Source: Candidatus Dormiibacterota bacterium
GTDB taxonomy: Bacteria; Chloroflexota; Dormibacteria; Aeolococcales; Aeolococcaceae
Direction: 5' to 3'
DNA length: 15,459 nucleotides
Assembly: GCA_003135255.1 (NCBI GenBank)
Contig: PLAX01000063.1
Span: 1,753 to 17,211 of the forward strand
The position numbers were made by a program, and so were the translations under genes. Below are positions 1 to 6,379 of the stretch, one piece after another. The stretch's first letter is position 1; the number at the start of each line of letters is the position of its first letter. The notes below the pieces were generated by a model that worked only from the letters and a program-made list of their open reading frames with translations, searched no databases and had not been told where the DNA came from.

Positions 1-182
1 CCGTCGAGCACCGGCATCTCGACGTCGAGGAGGATGACGTCCGGGTGGTACTCGCGGCAGGCGTCGATCGCCTCCTCTCCGTTGACCGCCTCGACGACGG
101 TGTGGCCGTCGGTTTCGAGCTGGCGACGGAGCACGGCCCGCACCACCATCGAGTCGTCGGCGACCAGGATCGTGCCGTTCAC
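1..182 (-). CDS. Response regulator receiver domain, 3' part beyond the window
   Basis: Last gene seen in the chemosensory operon; only its first 60 codons lie in the window. The reverse strand reads from GTG at 182-180. It shows a receiver start ILVADDS (residues 5-11, acidic pair D9/D10), NGEEAID (34-40) and the phosphoacceptor stretch VILLDVEMPVLDG with D53. The intact acidic pocket and aspartate indicate a functional phosphate acceptor, probably served by the CheA hybrid kinase. The start overlaps the stop of the preceding cheW-like gene as GTGA, which fixes it. Whether it is a stand-alone CheY or carries an output domain (for example GGDEF, as in WspR) cannot be seen. Receiver identity is sure; its physiological output is unknown. 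Confidence 0.9.
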   Translation of the reverse strand, partial: MNGTILVADDSMVVRAVLRRQLETDGHTVVEAVNGEEAIDACREYHPDVILLDVEMPVLD

Positions 183-568
183 TGGAGCTCCTTGGCGAGC
201 TCGTCAGTATCGAGGAGCAGGACCATCCGCTGCTCCTCGGCCCGGATGACCCCGCAGACCACGGGGTTCTCCTGGCCGGCGGGAGGAGCGGTGATCGCGC
301 TCGCCTCCACCCGGAGGATGCCGATCGCACTCTCGACGATCAGTCCGAAGCGCTCACCGCCTCCGTCCAGGACGAGCACGTACCCGGCGGCACCGCCGAG
401 CACGGAGAGCACGGTGAGGATCTCGTCCCCGTGCCGAAGGACTCCGGCGATCCCGGCCTTGGGAACCGGCAGGGGGGTGATCCCGAAGGGCAGCCGCACC
501 TCCTGGACCCGCTCGATGGGGACTGCCCACTCGCTGTCCGCTGTCCCGAAGTGGACCAGTGTTCTCAT
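179..568 (-). CDS. CheW-like coupling protein (second, divergent copy)
   Basis: A 129-residue single-domain protein, slightly short for CheW. The fold is suggested by an N-terminal strand LVHFGTADSEWAVPIERVQEV (about residues 4-24), a central GVLRHGDEILTVLSVLG, and a C-terminal half with FGLIVESAIGILRV and MVLLLDTDELA. The usual CheW signature N-L-R-G is changed to V-L-R-H-G around residue 44, so its contact with kinase or receptor may differ from the canonical copy upstream in the operon. It starts with ATG inside the stop of cheR (ATGA) and ends inside the start of the response regulator (GTGA). By family it would tether CheA to a receptor in a cytoplasmic signalling array. A two-CheW arrangement is known from Wsp and Frz systems. 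Naming it after either is not justified by sequence alone. Confidence 0.85.
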   Translation of the reverse strand: MRTLVHFGTADSEWAVPIERVQEVRLPFGITPLPVPKAGIAGVLRHGDEILTVLSVLGGAAGYVLVLDGGGERFGLIVESAIGILRVEASAITAPPAGQENPVVCGVIRAEEQRMVLLLDTDELAKELQ

Positions 569-1950
569 GGCTCGGGTGTCCTCGTCAGCCGGTGGTCGAT
601 CATGCGGATCAGCTCCCCGATCTGGTAGCCCTCGAGAGCGACCTCGGCAGCCGCGGAACTGCGGCGGAGAGCGGCCCGGGCGACGCTGAAGGCCCGGCGG
701 GCCTGGCGCGATTCGCCCAGGAGCTCAAAGGCCAGACCCAGCTGGAAGTGGGCGATGGCGTGATCGGGGTCGAGGTAGGCGACCTTCCGGAGCGCGGCCA
801 CGGCGGCGGCCGCGTCGCCGGACTGCAGACCGGCCTCGCCCTCGGCGAGGAGAGCCGCGATCGAAGGGTCACCGCCGCCCTGGTTCGCCGCGGCCGCCAG
901 AGCTGGCCACTGGGAGGGCGCGGACTCCGCGGGCGGCCTGGAGGGCGTGGAGGGAGCGTGGGCGGAGCCCAGACCGGCGCCCGCGGGAACGGAGGACCGG
1001 GAGCCTCCCCGGGCCTCGGCGTGGGTCGCGGCCCGGGCGCGACTGCCGCGCCCGGCGGCGAGGCCCGCCGCCGGTTGGACGGGGGCCTCGGTCCGCTTGG
1101 AGGTGCCGCGTGAGCGGTTCGAATGGTCGGCGAGGGGAAGGACCCCGGCCGCCGGGGCCGCCATCGCCGGGTCGGGTTGCCGGTACGCGAAGGCGGTGCC
1201 GACCCGGACCAGATGGAAGCGCTCGGTGACCTGCCAGAGGGATTCCGAGTAGCCGAGGAAGACCCATCCGCGCGGGTCCATGGTGGTGGCGATCCGTTCC
1301 AGGGCGGCCAGCACGTCGTGGCGGTCGAAGTAGATGAGGACGTTGCGGCAGAAGACCACCTCCGCGCCGGCAGCCTGCGCCAGAGCCGGGTCGCGGATCA
1401 GGTTGTGCCGGAGGACCGTCACCTTGGACCGGAGCTCGGGGACGATCTCCCATTGGTCGCCGACCTTGCGGAGGTAGCGGCTGCGCTCCGTCTCGCCGAG
1501 CCCGGTGAGCTGCCGCTCCTCGTAGCGCCCGGAAGCAGCCTGGCGGAGGGCACGGGAGGAGATGTCGGAGGCGACCACCTGCCAATCGGCGATGCCGCTC
1601 TCGGCCAGCACCATGGCGATGGAGTAGGGCTCGTGGCCCCAGGCACAGCCGGCGCTCCAGACGGTGAGCGGGGAGTGCAGAGTGGGCACGACGTCGCGGC
1701 GAAAGGCGGCGAGCTGGGCGGGATCGCGGAAGAAGGAGGTCTCCTGGACGGTGAGCTCGTCGAGGCAGGCCTGGAGCGCCGGCCCCTCAGCGGCGATCTC
1801 CTCGACGATGGTCTGGTCCGGCACGCCCCGCTGCTTCGCGGTGTGGTGGAGCCAGTAGTCGAGCCGGTGCCGCTGCGCGGGGTCGAGGCGCAGTCCCACG
1901 CTCCGTTGCACGACCTCGCTGGCGGTGTCGAGCAGGATCTCGCTGGTCAT
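565..1950 (-). CDS. cheR: CheR-type receptor methyltransferase with C-terminal TPR-like region
   Basis: 461 residues. An N-terminal helical CheR domain contains QETSFFRD (69-76). The SAM-binding Rossmann domain has VWSAGCAWGHEPYSIAM (97-113), VASDIS (126-131), VVFCRNVLIYFD (198-209) and FLGYSESL (231-238). A Pro/Ala/Arg-rich linker (about 256-355) follows, then a helical region with a TPR-like pair (about 366-430, including LDPDHAIAHFQLGLAFELLG). By family it methylates glutamates of chemoreceptors using S-adenosylmethionine. CheRs with TPR tails occur in Wsp (WspC) and Frz (FrzF), where the repeats are thought to mediate protein contacts. The SAM motif is usually STGEE; here it is AWGHE. The ATG overlaps the cheB stop (ATGA), and the stop overlaps the second cheW (ATGA). 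The methyltransferase assignment is firm; the number of repeats is uncertain. Confidence 0.93.
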   Translation of the reverse strand: MTSEILLDTASEVVQRSVGLRLDPAQRHRLDYWLHHTAKQRGVPDQTIVEEIAAEGPALQACLDELTVQETSFFRDPAQLAAFRRDVVPTLHSPLTVWSAGCAWGHEPYSIAMVLAESGIADWQVVASDISSRALRQAASGRYEERQLTGLGETERSRYLRKVGDQWEIVPELRSKVTVLRHNLIRDPALAQAAGAEVVFCRNVLIYFDRHDVLAALERIATTMDPRGWVFLGYSESLWQVTERFHLVRVGTAFAYRQPDPAMAAPAAGVLPLADHSNRSRGTSKRTEAPVQPAAGLAAGRGSRARAATHAEARGGSRSSVPAGAGLGSAHAPSTPSRPPAESAPSQWPALAAAANQGGGDPSIAALLAEGEAGLQSGDAAAAVAALRKVAYLDPDHAIAHFQLGLAFELLGESRQARRAFSVARAALRRSSAAAEVALEGYQIGELIRMIDHRLTRTPEP

Positions 1951-2990
1951 ACCGGCACCGGTGCGCCGGCGGCGCGAAGCACCGCGGCGGCGATCTCGGA
2001 GAGGGGCAGCACCCAGGCGGCACCGCCATTGTCGAAGGCCGCCTTGGGCATGCCGTAGACGGCCGAGGACTCCTCGTCCTGGGCGATGGTGGTCCCCCCA
2101 CTCCGCCGGAGGGCGAGCAGGCCGGACGCTCCGTCATCTCCCATCCCCGTGAGGATCACCCCGATCCCGCCCTCGCCACCGCAGTCGGCCATGCTGTGGA
2201 AGAGGACGTCGGCGGACGGGCGGTGGAGGGTCACGGGCTCGTCGAGCAGCGACAGCCGGTGACCGCGCCGCACGATGGCGTGCAGCCCCGGCGGCGCCAC
2301 CAGGACCACCCCCGGCCGGAGCTGGGCGCCATCGACGGCAAGATCGACCGGGAGGGTGGACTCGCGGCGCATCCAGCCCAGGAAGCCGTCCACGAAGCCC
2401 GACTGCAGGTGCTGGACGACGATGACCGGGCGGTTGAGCCCCCCCAGGCCGGAGAGGACCCGGGCCAGGGCCGGGGGACCGCCGGTGGAGGCTGCCAGAC
2501 CGACCACGCCGTTGGGGCTGCGCAGGCGCCCCCCGGCGAGAGCGGGGCGCGGCTCCCGGATCACCGGGCGCCGGAGCCGATCGCGGCGGCGCGGCGAGAG
2601 GTGCCCGAGTGCATGGAGGCGCTTGCGCAGCTCGGCCCCGACCGCGACGTCCCACTTGGCGGGGTAGGTCATCACCTCCACGGCGCCGGCGACGACCGCC
2701 GCCATGGAAGCGTCCCGGCGCTGGTCGGACGGGACCATGAGAAGGATGGGCACGGGGGCGAGGGCGAGGATCTCCCGGACGAGGCCGGGGGCCTGGCTGT
2801 TGCTGGAGAGCCCGGACATGTCGAGGCCCACGATGTCGGGGCGATCTCGGCGGACCCAGTCGATGGCCTGGGCGGGGGCGACCTGACCCACCACGCTCGC
2901 GTCGCGATCGGCCTCGACGGCCCGCGCGAGCTGCGTGGCCCAGGGTCCCGTCTGCCCGGTGATGATCAGCACCCGCAGGGTGTCCTTCAC
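1947..2990 (-). CDS. cheB: CheB-type methylesterase with degenerate receiver domain
   Basis: 347 residues from GTG at 2990. Residues 1-125 resemble a receiver domain but read VLIITGQTG where CheB has VLxVDDS, so the acidic pair is lost. D57 remains in IVGLDMSG, but the following EMPxMDG is absent, and the conserved lysine is a tyrosine in MTYPAK (107-112). Residues 160-340 are a complete methylesterase domain with the triad S168 (AASTGGP), H194 (VVQH) and D286 (TGMGDDGA). By family it removes methyl groups from chemoreceptor glutamates or deamidates glutamines. The start is chosen because GTGA overlaps the stop of the 63-residue ORF. A GTG at 2996 has a better-spaced GAGG and is the main alternative. 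An upstream in-frame extension to 3230 would run through cheA and is rejected. Confidence 0.92.
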   Translation of the reverse strand: MKDTLRVLIITGQTGPWATQLARAVEADRDASVVGQVAPAQAIDWVRRDRPDIVGLDMSGLSSNSQAPGLVREILALAPVPILLMVPSDQRRDASMAAVVAGAVEVMTYPAKWDVAVGAELRKRLHALGHLSPRRRDRLRRPVIREPRPALAGGRLRSPNGVVGLAASTGGPPALARVLSGLGGLNRPVIVVQHLQSGFVDGFLGWMRRESTLPVDLAVDGAQLRPGVVLVAPPGLHAIVRRGHRLSLLDEPVTLHRPSADVLFHSMADCGGEGGIGVILTGMGDDGASGLLALRRSGGTTIAQDEESSAVYGMPKAAFDNGGAAWVLPLSEIAAAVLRAAGAPVPV

Positions 2991-3178
2991 AGGCACGGGG
3001 CGTACCTCATCGGCGAACCGGCTTCTGGGACGCCATCTGCGGCGGCACTGCGCGCGGAGGCCCGCCGCAGCGCGAGCTGGGTGGCGGCCTCCCCCGCCGC
3101 CCGGTCCGTGGCGGCACGCCGGAGCGCGCGGCTGAGGGCGGCCCGCCTCAACCCGCGGCCTTCCGCTGCCTGCGTCAC
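2987..3178 (-). CDS. Small Arg/Ala-rich protein between cheA and cheB, unknown function
   Basis: A 63-residue ORF not recognised as any family. It starts with GTG inside the TGA of cheA (GTGA) and stops inside the GTG start of cheB (GTGA). It therefore fits the same overlap pattern as every other junction in the operon. It has 19 Ala and 11 Arg against 5 acidic residues (net about +6). Residues 8-47 look like one or two basic amphipathic helices, for example LRRAALSRALRRAATDRAA, followed by a Gly/Pro-containing tail with one Cys. Third-codon-position GC is about 86 percent by hand count, above positions 1 and 2, as expected for a coding frame here. The ribosome site is weak. No signal peptide or membrane segment is evident. 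It could bind CheA, CheB or the array, or could merely couple translation across the gap. Confidence 0.6.
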   Translation of the reverse strand: MTQAAEGRGLRRAALSRALRRAATDRAAGEAATQLALRRASARSAAADGVPEAGSPMRYAPCL

Positions 3179-5409
3179 CGATCCGCCCCCAGCAGCCGCT
3201 CCACCGCGGAGAGGAGAGCCGACTGGTCAAAGCCGCTCTTCACGATGTAGCCGTCGGCGCCGCATTCCAGCCCGCGCCGGCGGTCCTCGTCGCTTCCGCG
3301 GGAGGTGAGGATGATCACCGGCAGCGAGGCGAGCGAGGGTTGCTTGCGGATCGCCTCGGTCAGCTCGAAGCCGTCCATCCTCGGCATCTGCACATCGGTG
3401 AGGACCAGGTCGGGGCGCTCGTGGGAGATCTCGGCCAGGGCCTCCTCGCCGTTGACGGCCACCCGCACGCGATAGCCGGCGTTCTCGAAGATGGAGCGCT
3501 GCAGCTCGCGGACGGTGAGGGCGTCATCTACCACCAGGATCGAGGCGGCGCGGTGCGGGACGGGCTCCTCGTGGCCCCCTCCGCCGGCGGCCTCCTGAGA
3601 CCGGTCGCCGTTGTCCATGCGGCGGGCCCGCTCGATCAGACCCGCGGCCTCGAGAACGAGGAGGATGCTGCCATCGGGCTGGACTCCGGCCCCGGCCACC
3701 GCGGGGAGCCGGGGGACCAGCTCACCGAGGCCCTTGACGACGACGTCGCGCTGGTCGACGAGGTCGTCGACCGTGAAGGCGTGGCTCCGGGTCAGGCCGG
3801 CCAGGACCACTGCGGGGCCCACGGCGCCGTTGCCCGTGCCGAGCACCGCGGAGAGGCTGCTGATCGGCACCGGACGGCCGTCCAGCATGGTCATGGCCCG
3901 CCCGCCCACCGTCGCCGAGGGCTGCGACGGCAGCACCGCCCGGACCGAATGGAGCGGGATGGCGAAGGCCTGCCCGCCCGCTTTGATGACCAGGCAGCGG
4001 AGCGTCGCCATCGTGATGGGCACCGCGATCCGGAACTCCGTGCCCATCCCGGGGTCGGATCGGACCTCGATGCGCCCGCGCACCGCATTGAGACTGGCGC
4101 GAACGGCGTCGAGCCCGACCCCGCGGCCGGACACGCCGGTGACCTTGGTGGTGGTGGTGAGGCCCGACCGGAAGATGAGGTAGAGGGCTGCCTCGTCGTC
4201 CATCTCGATGGCGCTGCGGTCGGTGCGCCCGGCCGTCTCCCGGACCCGGGCGACGTCGATGCCCCGGCCGTCGTCGCTCACCGCGATGACCACCTCGGAA
4301 CCGAGCTGCATGGCGTGGAGCCGGATCGTCCCCTCGGCCGGCTTGCCTTTCTGGCGTCGCTCGTCCGCGGACTCGACGCCGTGGTCGACGGCGTTGCGGA
4401 CCAGGTGGAGGAGGGGATCGGCGAGACGCTCCAGGACGCCACGGTCGATCTCGGCATCGTCTCCCCGGGTCTCGAAACGCACCTCCTTGCCGGTCTCCCG
4501 GGCCAGGTCGCGCACGGCCCGGCGGAGCCGAGGGGCGAGTGACATGACCGGGATCATCCGGGCGTGGAGGGCCAGCTCCTGCAGCTCGTTGAGGGAGCGG
4601 ACGAGGTCGCGGTACTCGGTGAGACCGGAGGGATCGCGCTCCAGGCGCTCCAGCAGGGCGCTCCCGAGGCGGAGGGTGGCGGCTGATGCCTCGCCGATCA
4701 GGCGGACCAGTTCGTCGATCCGGTGGACCGGGATCTGGAGCATCTCGGTCGCCGTGGCCCGGGCCGGCTCGGCGTGACCCGCGGCGCCGTCGGCAGCACC
4801 GTGCGCCTCCACCGATCCGTCTCCGGCATGGTGTTCGCGGGCCGGTGCCGGGGGCGGCGCGGCCGGAGCCACCGGGGGAGGGGCCGCCGCCGATGGGGCC
4901 GGGACCGTCACGTCCGGCGCCGCCGAGGCCCGAACTGACGGCGTGGCCCCGGGCGCTGCCGCCGGGGCCGTCACGTCTGGGCCCGCCGCGGCCTTGTCGT
5001 CCACGACGGGAGGTCCCCCGACGGCGATGCGGAGCCGCTGCTCGGCGTCGAATGCCACCTTCTCGTGCTCCTGGCCGGCGACCGCAAGAGGGATCAGGGT
5101 GCGGATGGCGTCGACACCGGCGAGCACGGCGTCGATCAGGGCGGTGTCGACCCCGCGCCGCTCCCGGCGCACCTCCTCCAGCAGGTCCTCGAGAGCGTGC
5201 GCCACCCGGGCGACATGAGGCATCCCGACCACCGCGGCGCCGCCCTTGATGGTGTGGGCCTCGCGGAAGAGCGAGGCGACCACCTCGGGGGTTGCACCGC
5301 CCTTCTCCAACTCGAGCAGCTCGTCGACGAGGGTGTCGAGCCGGCCCTCCGCCTCCATCGCGAAGAGGCGCTGGAAGTCGTTCTCCGAGAGAGACTCCTG
5401 GGGGCTCAC
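3175..5409 (-). CDS. cheA: CheA-receiver hybrid histidine kinase
   Basis: 744 residues. The HPt (P1) domain has phosphorylatable H52 in FREAHTIKGGA. A Pro/Ala-rich linker (about 133-220) contains two imperfect copies of PDVT-x-PA and stands where the P2 CheY/CheB-binding domain would be. Dimerisation helices (about 225-300) follow. The HATPase has N-box HLVRNAVDHG (335-344), G1 DDGRGID (379-385) and G2 GRGVGLD (428-434). Next comes a CheW-like P5 domain (about 465-595). The C-terminal receiver has VVDD (626-629), D672 in LTDVQMPRMDG, T702 and K724. By family it autophosphorylates in response to receptor arrays and passes phosphate to its own receiver and to other regulators. The built-in receiver resembles WspE and FrzE and may act as output or phosphate sink. 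It starts by GTGA overlap with the upstream cheW and ends by GTGA overlap with the 63-residue ORF. Confidence 0.95.
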   Translation of the reverse strand: MSPQESLSENDFQRLFAMEAEGRLDTLVDELLELEKGGATPEVVASLFREAHTIKGGAAVVGMPHVARVAHALEDLLEEVRRERRGVDTALIDAVLAGVDAIRTLIPLAVAGQEHEKVAFDAEQRLRIAVGGPPVVDDKAAAGPDVTAPAAAPGATPSVRASAAPDVTVPAPSAAAPPPVAPAAPPPAPAREHHAGDGSVEAHGAADGAAGHAEPARATATEMLQIPVHRIDELVRLIGEASAATLRLGSALLERLERDPSGLTEYRDLVRSLNELQELALHARMIPVMSLAPRLRRAVRDLARETGKEVRFETRGDDAEIDRGVLERLADPLLHLVRNAVDHGVESADERRQKGKPAEGTIRLHAMQLGSEVVIAVSDDGRGIDVARVRETAGRTDRSAIEMDDEAALYLIFRSGLTTTTKVTGVSGRGVGLDAVRASLNAVRGRIEVRSDPGMGTEFRIAVPITMATLRCLVIKAGGQAFAIPLHSVRAVLPSQPSATVGGRAMTMLDGRPVPISSLSAVLGTGNGAVGPAVVLAGLTRSHAFTVDDLVDQRDVVVKGLGELVPRLPAVAGAGVQPDGSILLVLEAAGLIERARRMDNGDRSQEAAGGGGHEEPVPHRAASILVVDDALTVRELQRSIFENAGYRVRVAVNGEEALAEISHERPDLVLTDVQMPRMDGFELTEAIRKQPSLASLPVIILTSRGSDEDRRRGLECGADGYIVKSGFDQSALLSAVERLLGADR

Positions 5410-5843
5410 TGTGAGATCCGCCCAGGGCTGAGCAGCACCGGGATGTCGAGTGCGACGGCCAGCCGGGCGTCAGCGACGAGGTAGGTCTCGGTGGTCCCCT
5501 CAATGTCGGAATGGCCCACCGATTCGTTCAGCCGGACAGTGAGAGGCATGTCCGTGGCGACCAGCCCGGCTGTCCCGTGGGGGGTCTCCACCAGCACGGC
5601 GTAGGGCTCCTCCATCACCGGACGGAGGCCGAGCAGAAGGCCGGTGTCGAGGAGCGGGACGATGTCCCCGCGCAGGTTGAACACGCCGCGCACCACCGCA
5701 GGCGAGGTCGGCAGCTTGGTCACACGCGGATCGACCACCACCTCGCGGACGGTCTCCAGCGAGACGGCGTACGTGTCGCTTCCCACAGGAATCAGCAGTG
5801 CGAGCTGTCCCAAAACGACGCGGGGCGTGGACGCGCCGGCCAC
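5406..5843 (-). CDS. cheW: CheW coupling protein, first gene of the chemosensory operon
   Basis: 145 residues with a canonical CheW layout: LALLIPVGSDTYAVSLETV near the N-terminus, then the signature GVFNLRGDIVPLLDTG (53-68), then EPYAVLVETPHGTAGLVAT (79-97). By family it bridges CheA and chemoreceptors in the cytoplasmic signalling array. It starts with GTG at 5843, six bases after a purine-rich ribosome site (GAGAGGGG). Its stop overlaps the cheA start as GTGA. It is the first gene of the seven-gene operon, so its upstream region should hold the operon promoter. Compared with the second CheW, this copy keeps the NLRG signature and is likely the standard coupler. Confidence 0.93.
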   Translation of the reverse strand: MAGASTPRVVLGQLALLIPVGSDTYAVSLETVREVVVDPRVTKLPTSPAVVRGVFNLRGDIVPLLDTGLLLGLRPVMEEPYAVLVETPHGTAGLVATDMPLTVRLNESVGHSDIEGTTETYLVADARLAVALDIPVLLSPGRISQ

Positions 5844-6379
5844 CTCAGGCCCCTCTCCCCCCGGGTGGCGCGAGCCGCGGATTGGGTGGATTATTCACTG
5901 GACTGTCTTCCCCGGGCGGCGCATTCCAGTCACCAAGTCCGGTGCTGGGCCGGGCCATTCGAACGGCCGGATCATTTCACGGGCGCTGTGAAAAGATGGA
6001 CACGGCCTGACGAAGGTCCGTGACGGGGGTCGACGGCGGGAGGGCGCGGAGGGGCGGAGAGGGCCGGCCCGAGGTGCGCCGAAGGTCCTGGCAAGTGCTG
6101 TCGAATTCGCAGTCACGGTGCAGTCGTCCGGCTCAATCAGGGGAGCTGCGGCCGGCCCCGTTGGTGGAAGTTTGGCGCCCCTACGGGGCTCGCCGACAAC
6201 AGTCACGGAATGTGAGCTGTACTGCAATGCGCTGAACCTGCGGGATTAGGTCGGCGAGGGGCTCGCGGCCCCGCTGGAGGGCAAGCTTTACCTGGAACGG
6301 AGCCGGCAGATCGCACCCCCCCCGTCGTTCCGGGTACCGTTCGCGACGTGCACCAACCCTGCCGCCGGGACCGTCTCTG
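5844..6379. other. Divergent intergenic region between che operon and MDR gene
   Basis: 536 bases without a supportable gene. It should contain promoters for both the minus-strand che operon and the plus-strand dehydrogenase, but no convincing -35/-10 pair was found on either strand. It contains a perfect palindrome at 5975-5993, an imperfect one around 6001-6022 (CACGG..CCT/AGG..CCGTG), a short GC-rich hairpin around 6176-6188 (GCCCC-TAC-GGGGC), and a run of eight C near 6316. Short open frames on both strands here have arbitrary composition and no ribosome site, so they are not called. Confidence 0.6.
5975..5993. promoter_or_regulatory. Palindrome TTTCAC-N7-GTGAAA, candidate operator
   Basis: Perfect 6-base arms with a 7-base spacer, AT-richer than the surroundings, 132-150 bases upstream of the first cheW start. 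The size and symmetry fit binding by a dimeric helix-turn-helix regulator. No regulator is identified, and a chance palindrome is possible. Confidence 0.35.

Noticed and set aside
1947..3230. Longer CheB reading frame starting at 3230
   Set aside because: The extra 80 residues run through the end of cheA and the 63-residue ORF in another frame and have no receiver-like sequence; GTG at 2990 (or 2996) fits the domain start.
3340..4542. Plus-strand open frame of 400 codons opposite cheA
   Set aside because: Shadow of cheA; its His/Asp/Gly-rich composition is typical of antisense frames in high-GC genes and it has no ribosome site or motif.
6176..6188. GCCCC-TAC-GGGGC hairpin as a terminator
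   Set aside because: It lies between divergent genes where no transcript should end, and no T-run follows.
5895..6235. Short open frames on both strands in the che/MDR intergenic region
   Set aside because: Composition is arbitrary, there are no ribosome sites, and they overlap each other and the likely promoter region.
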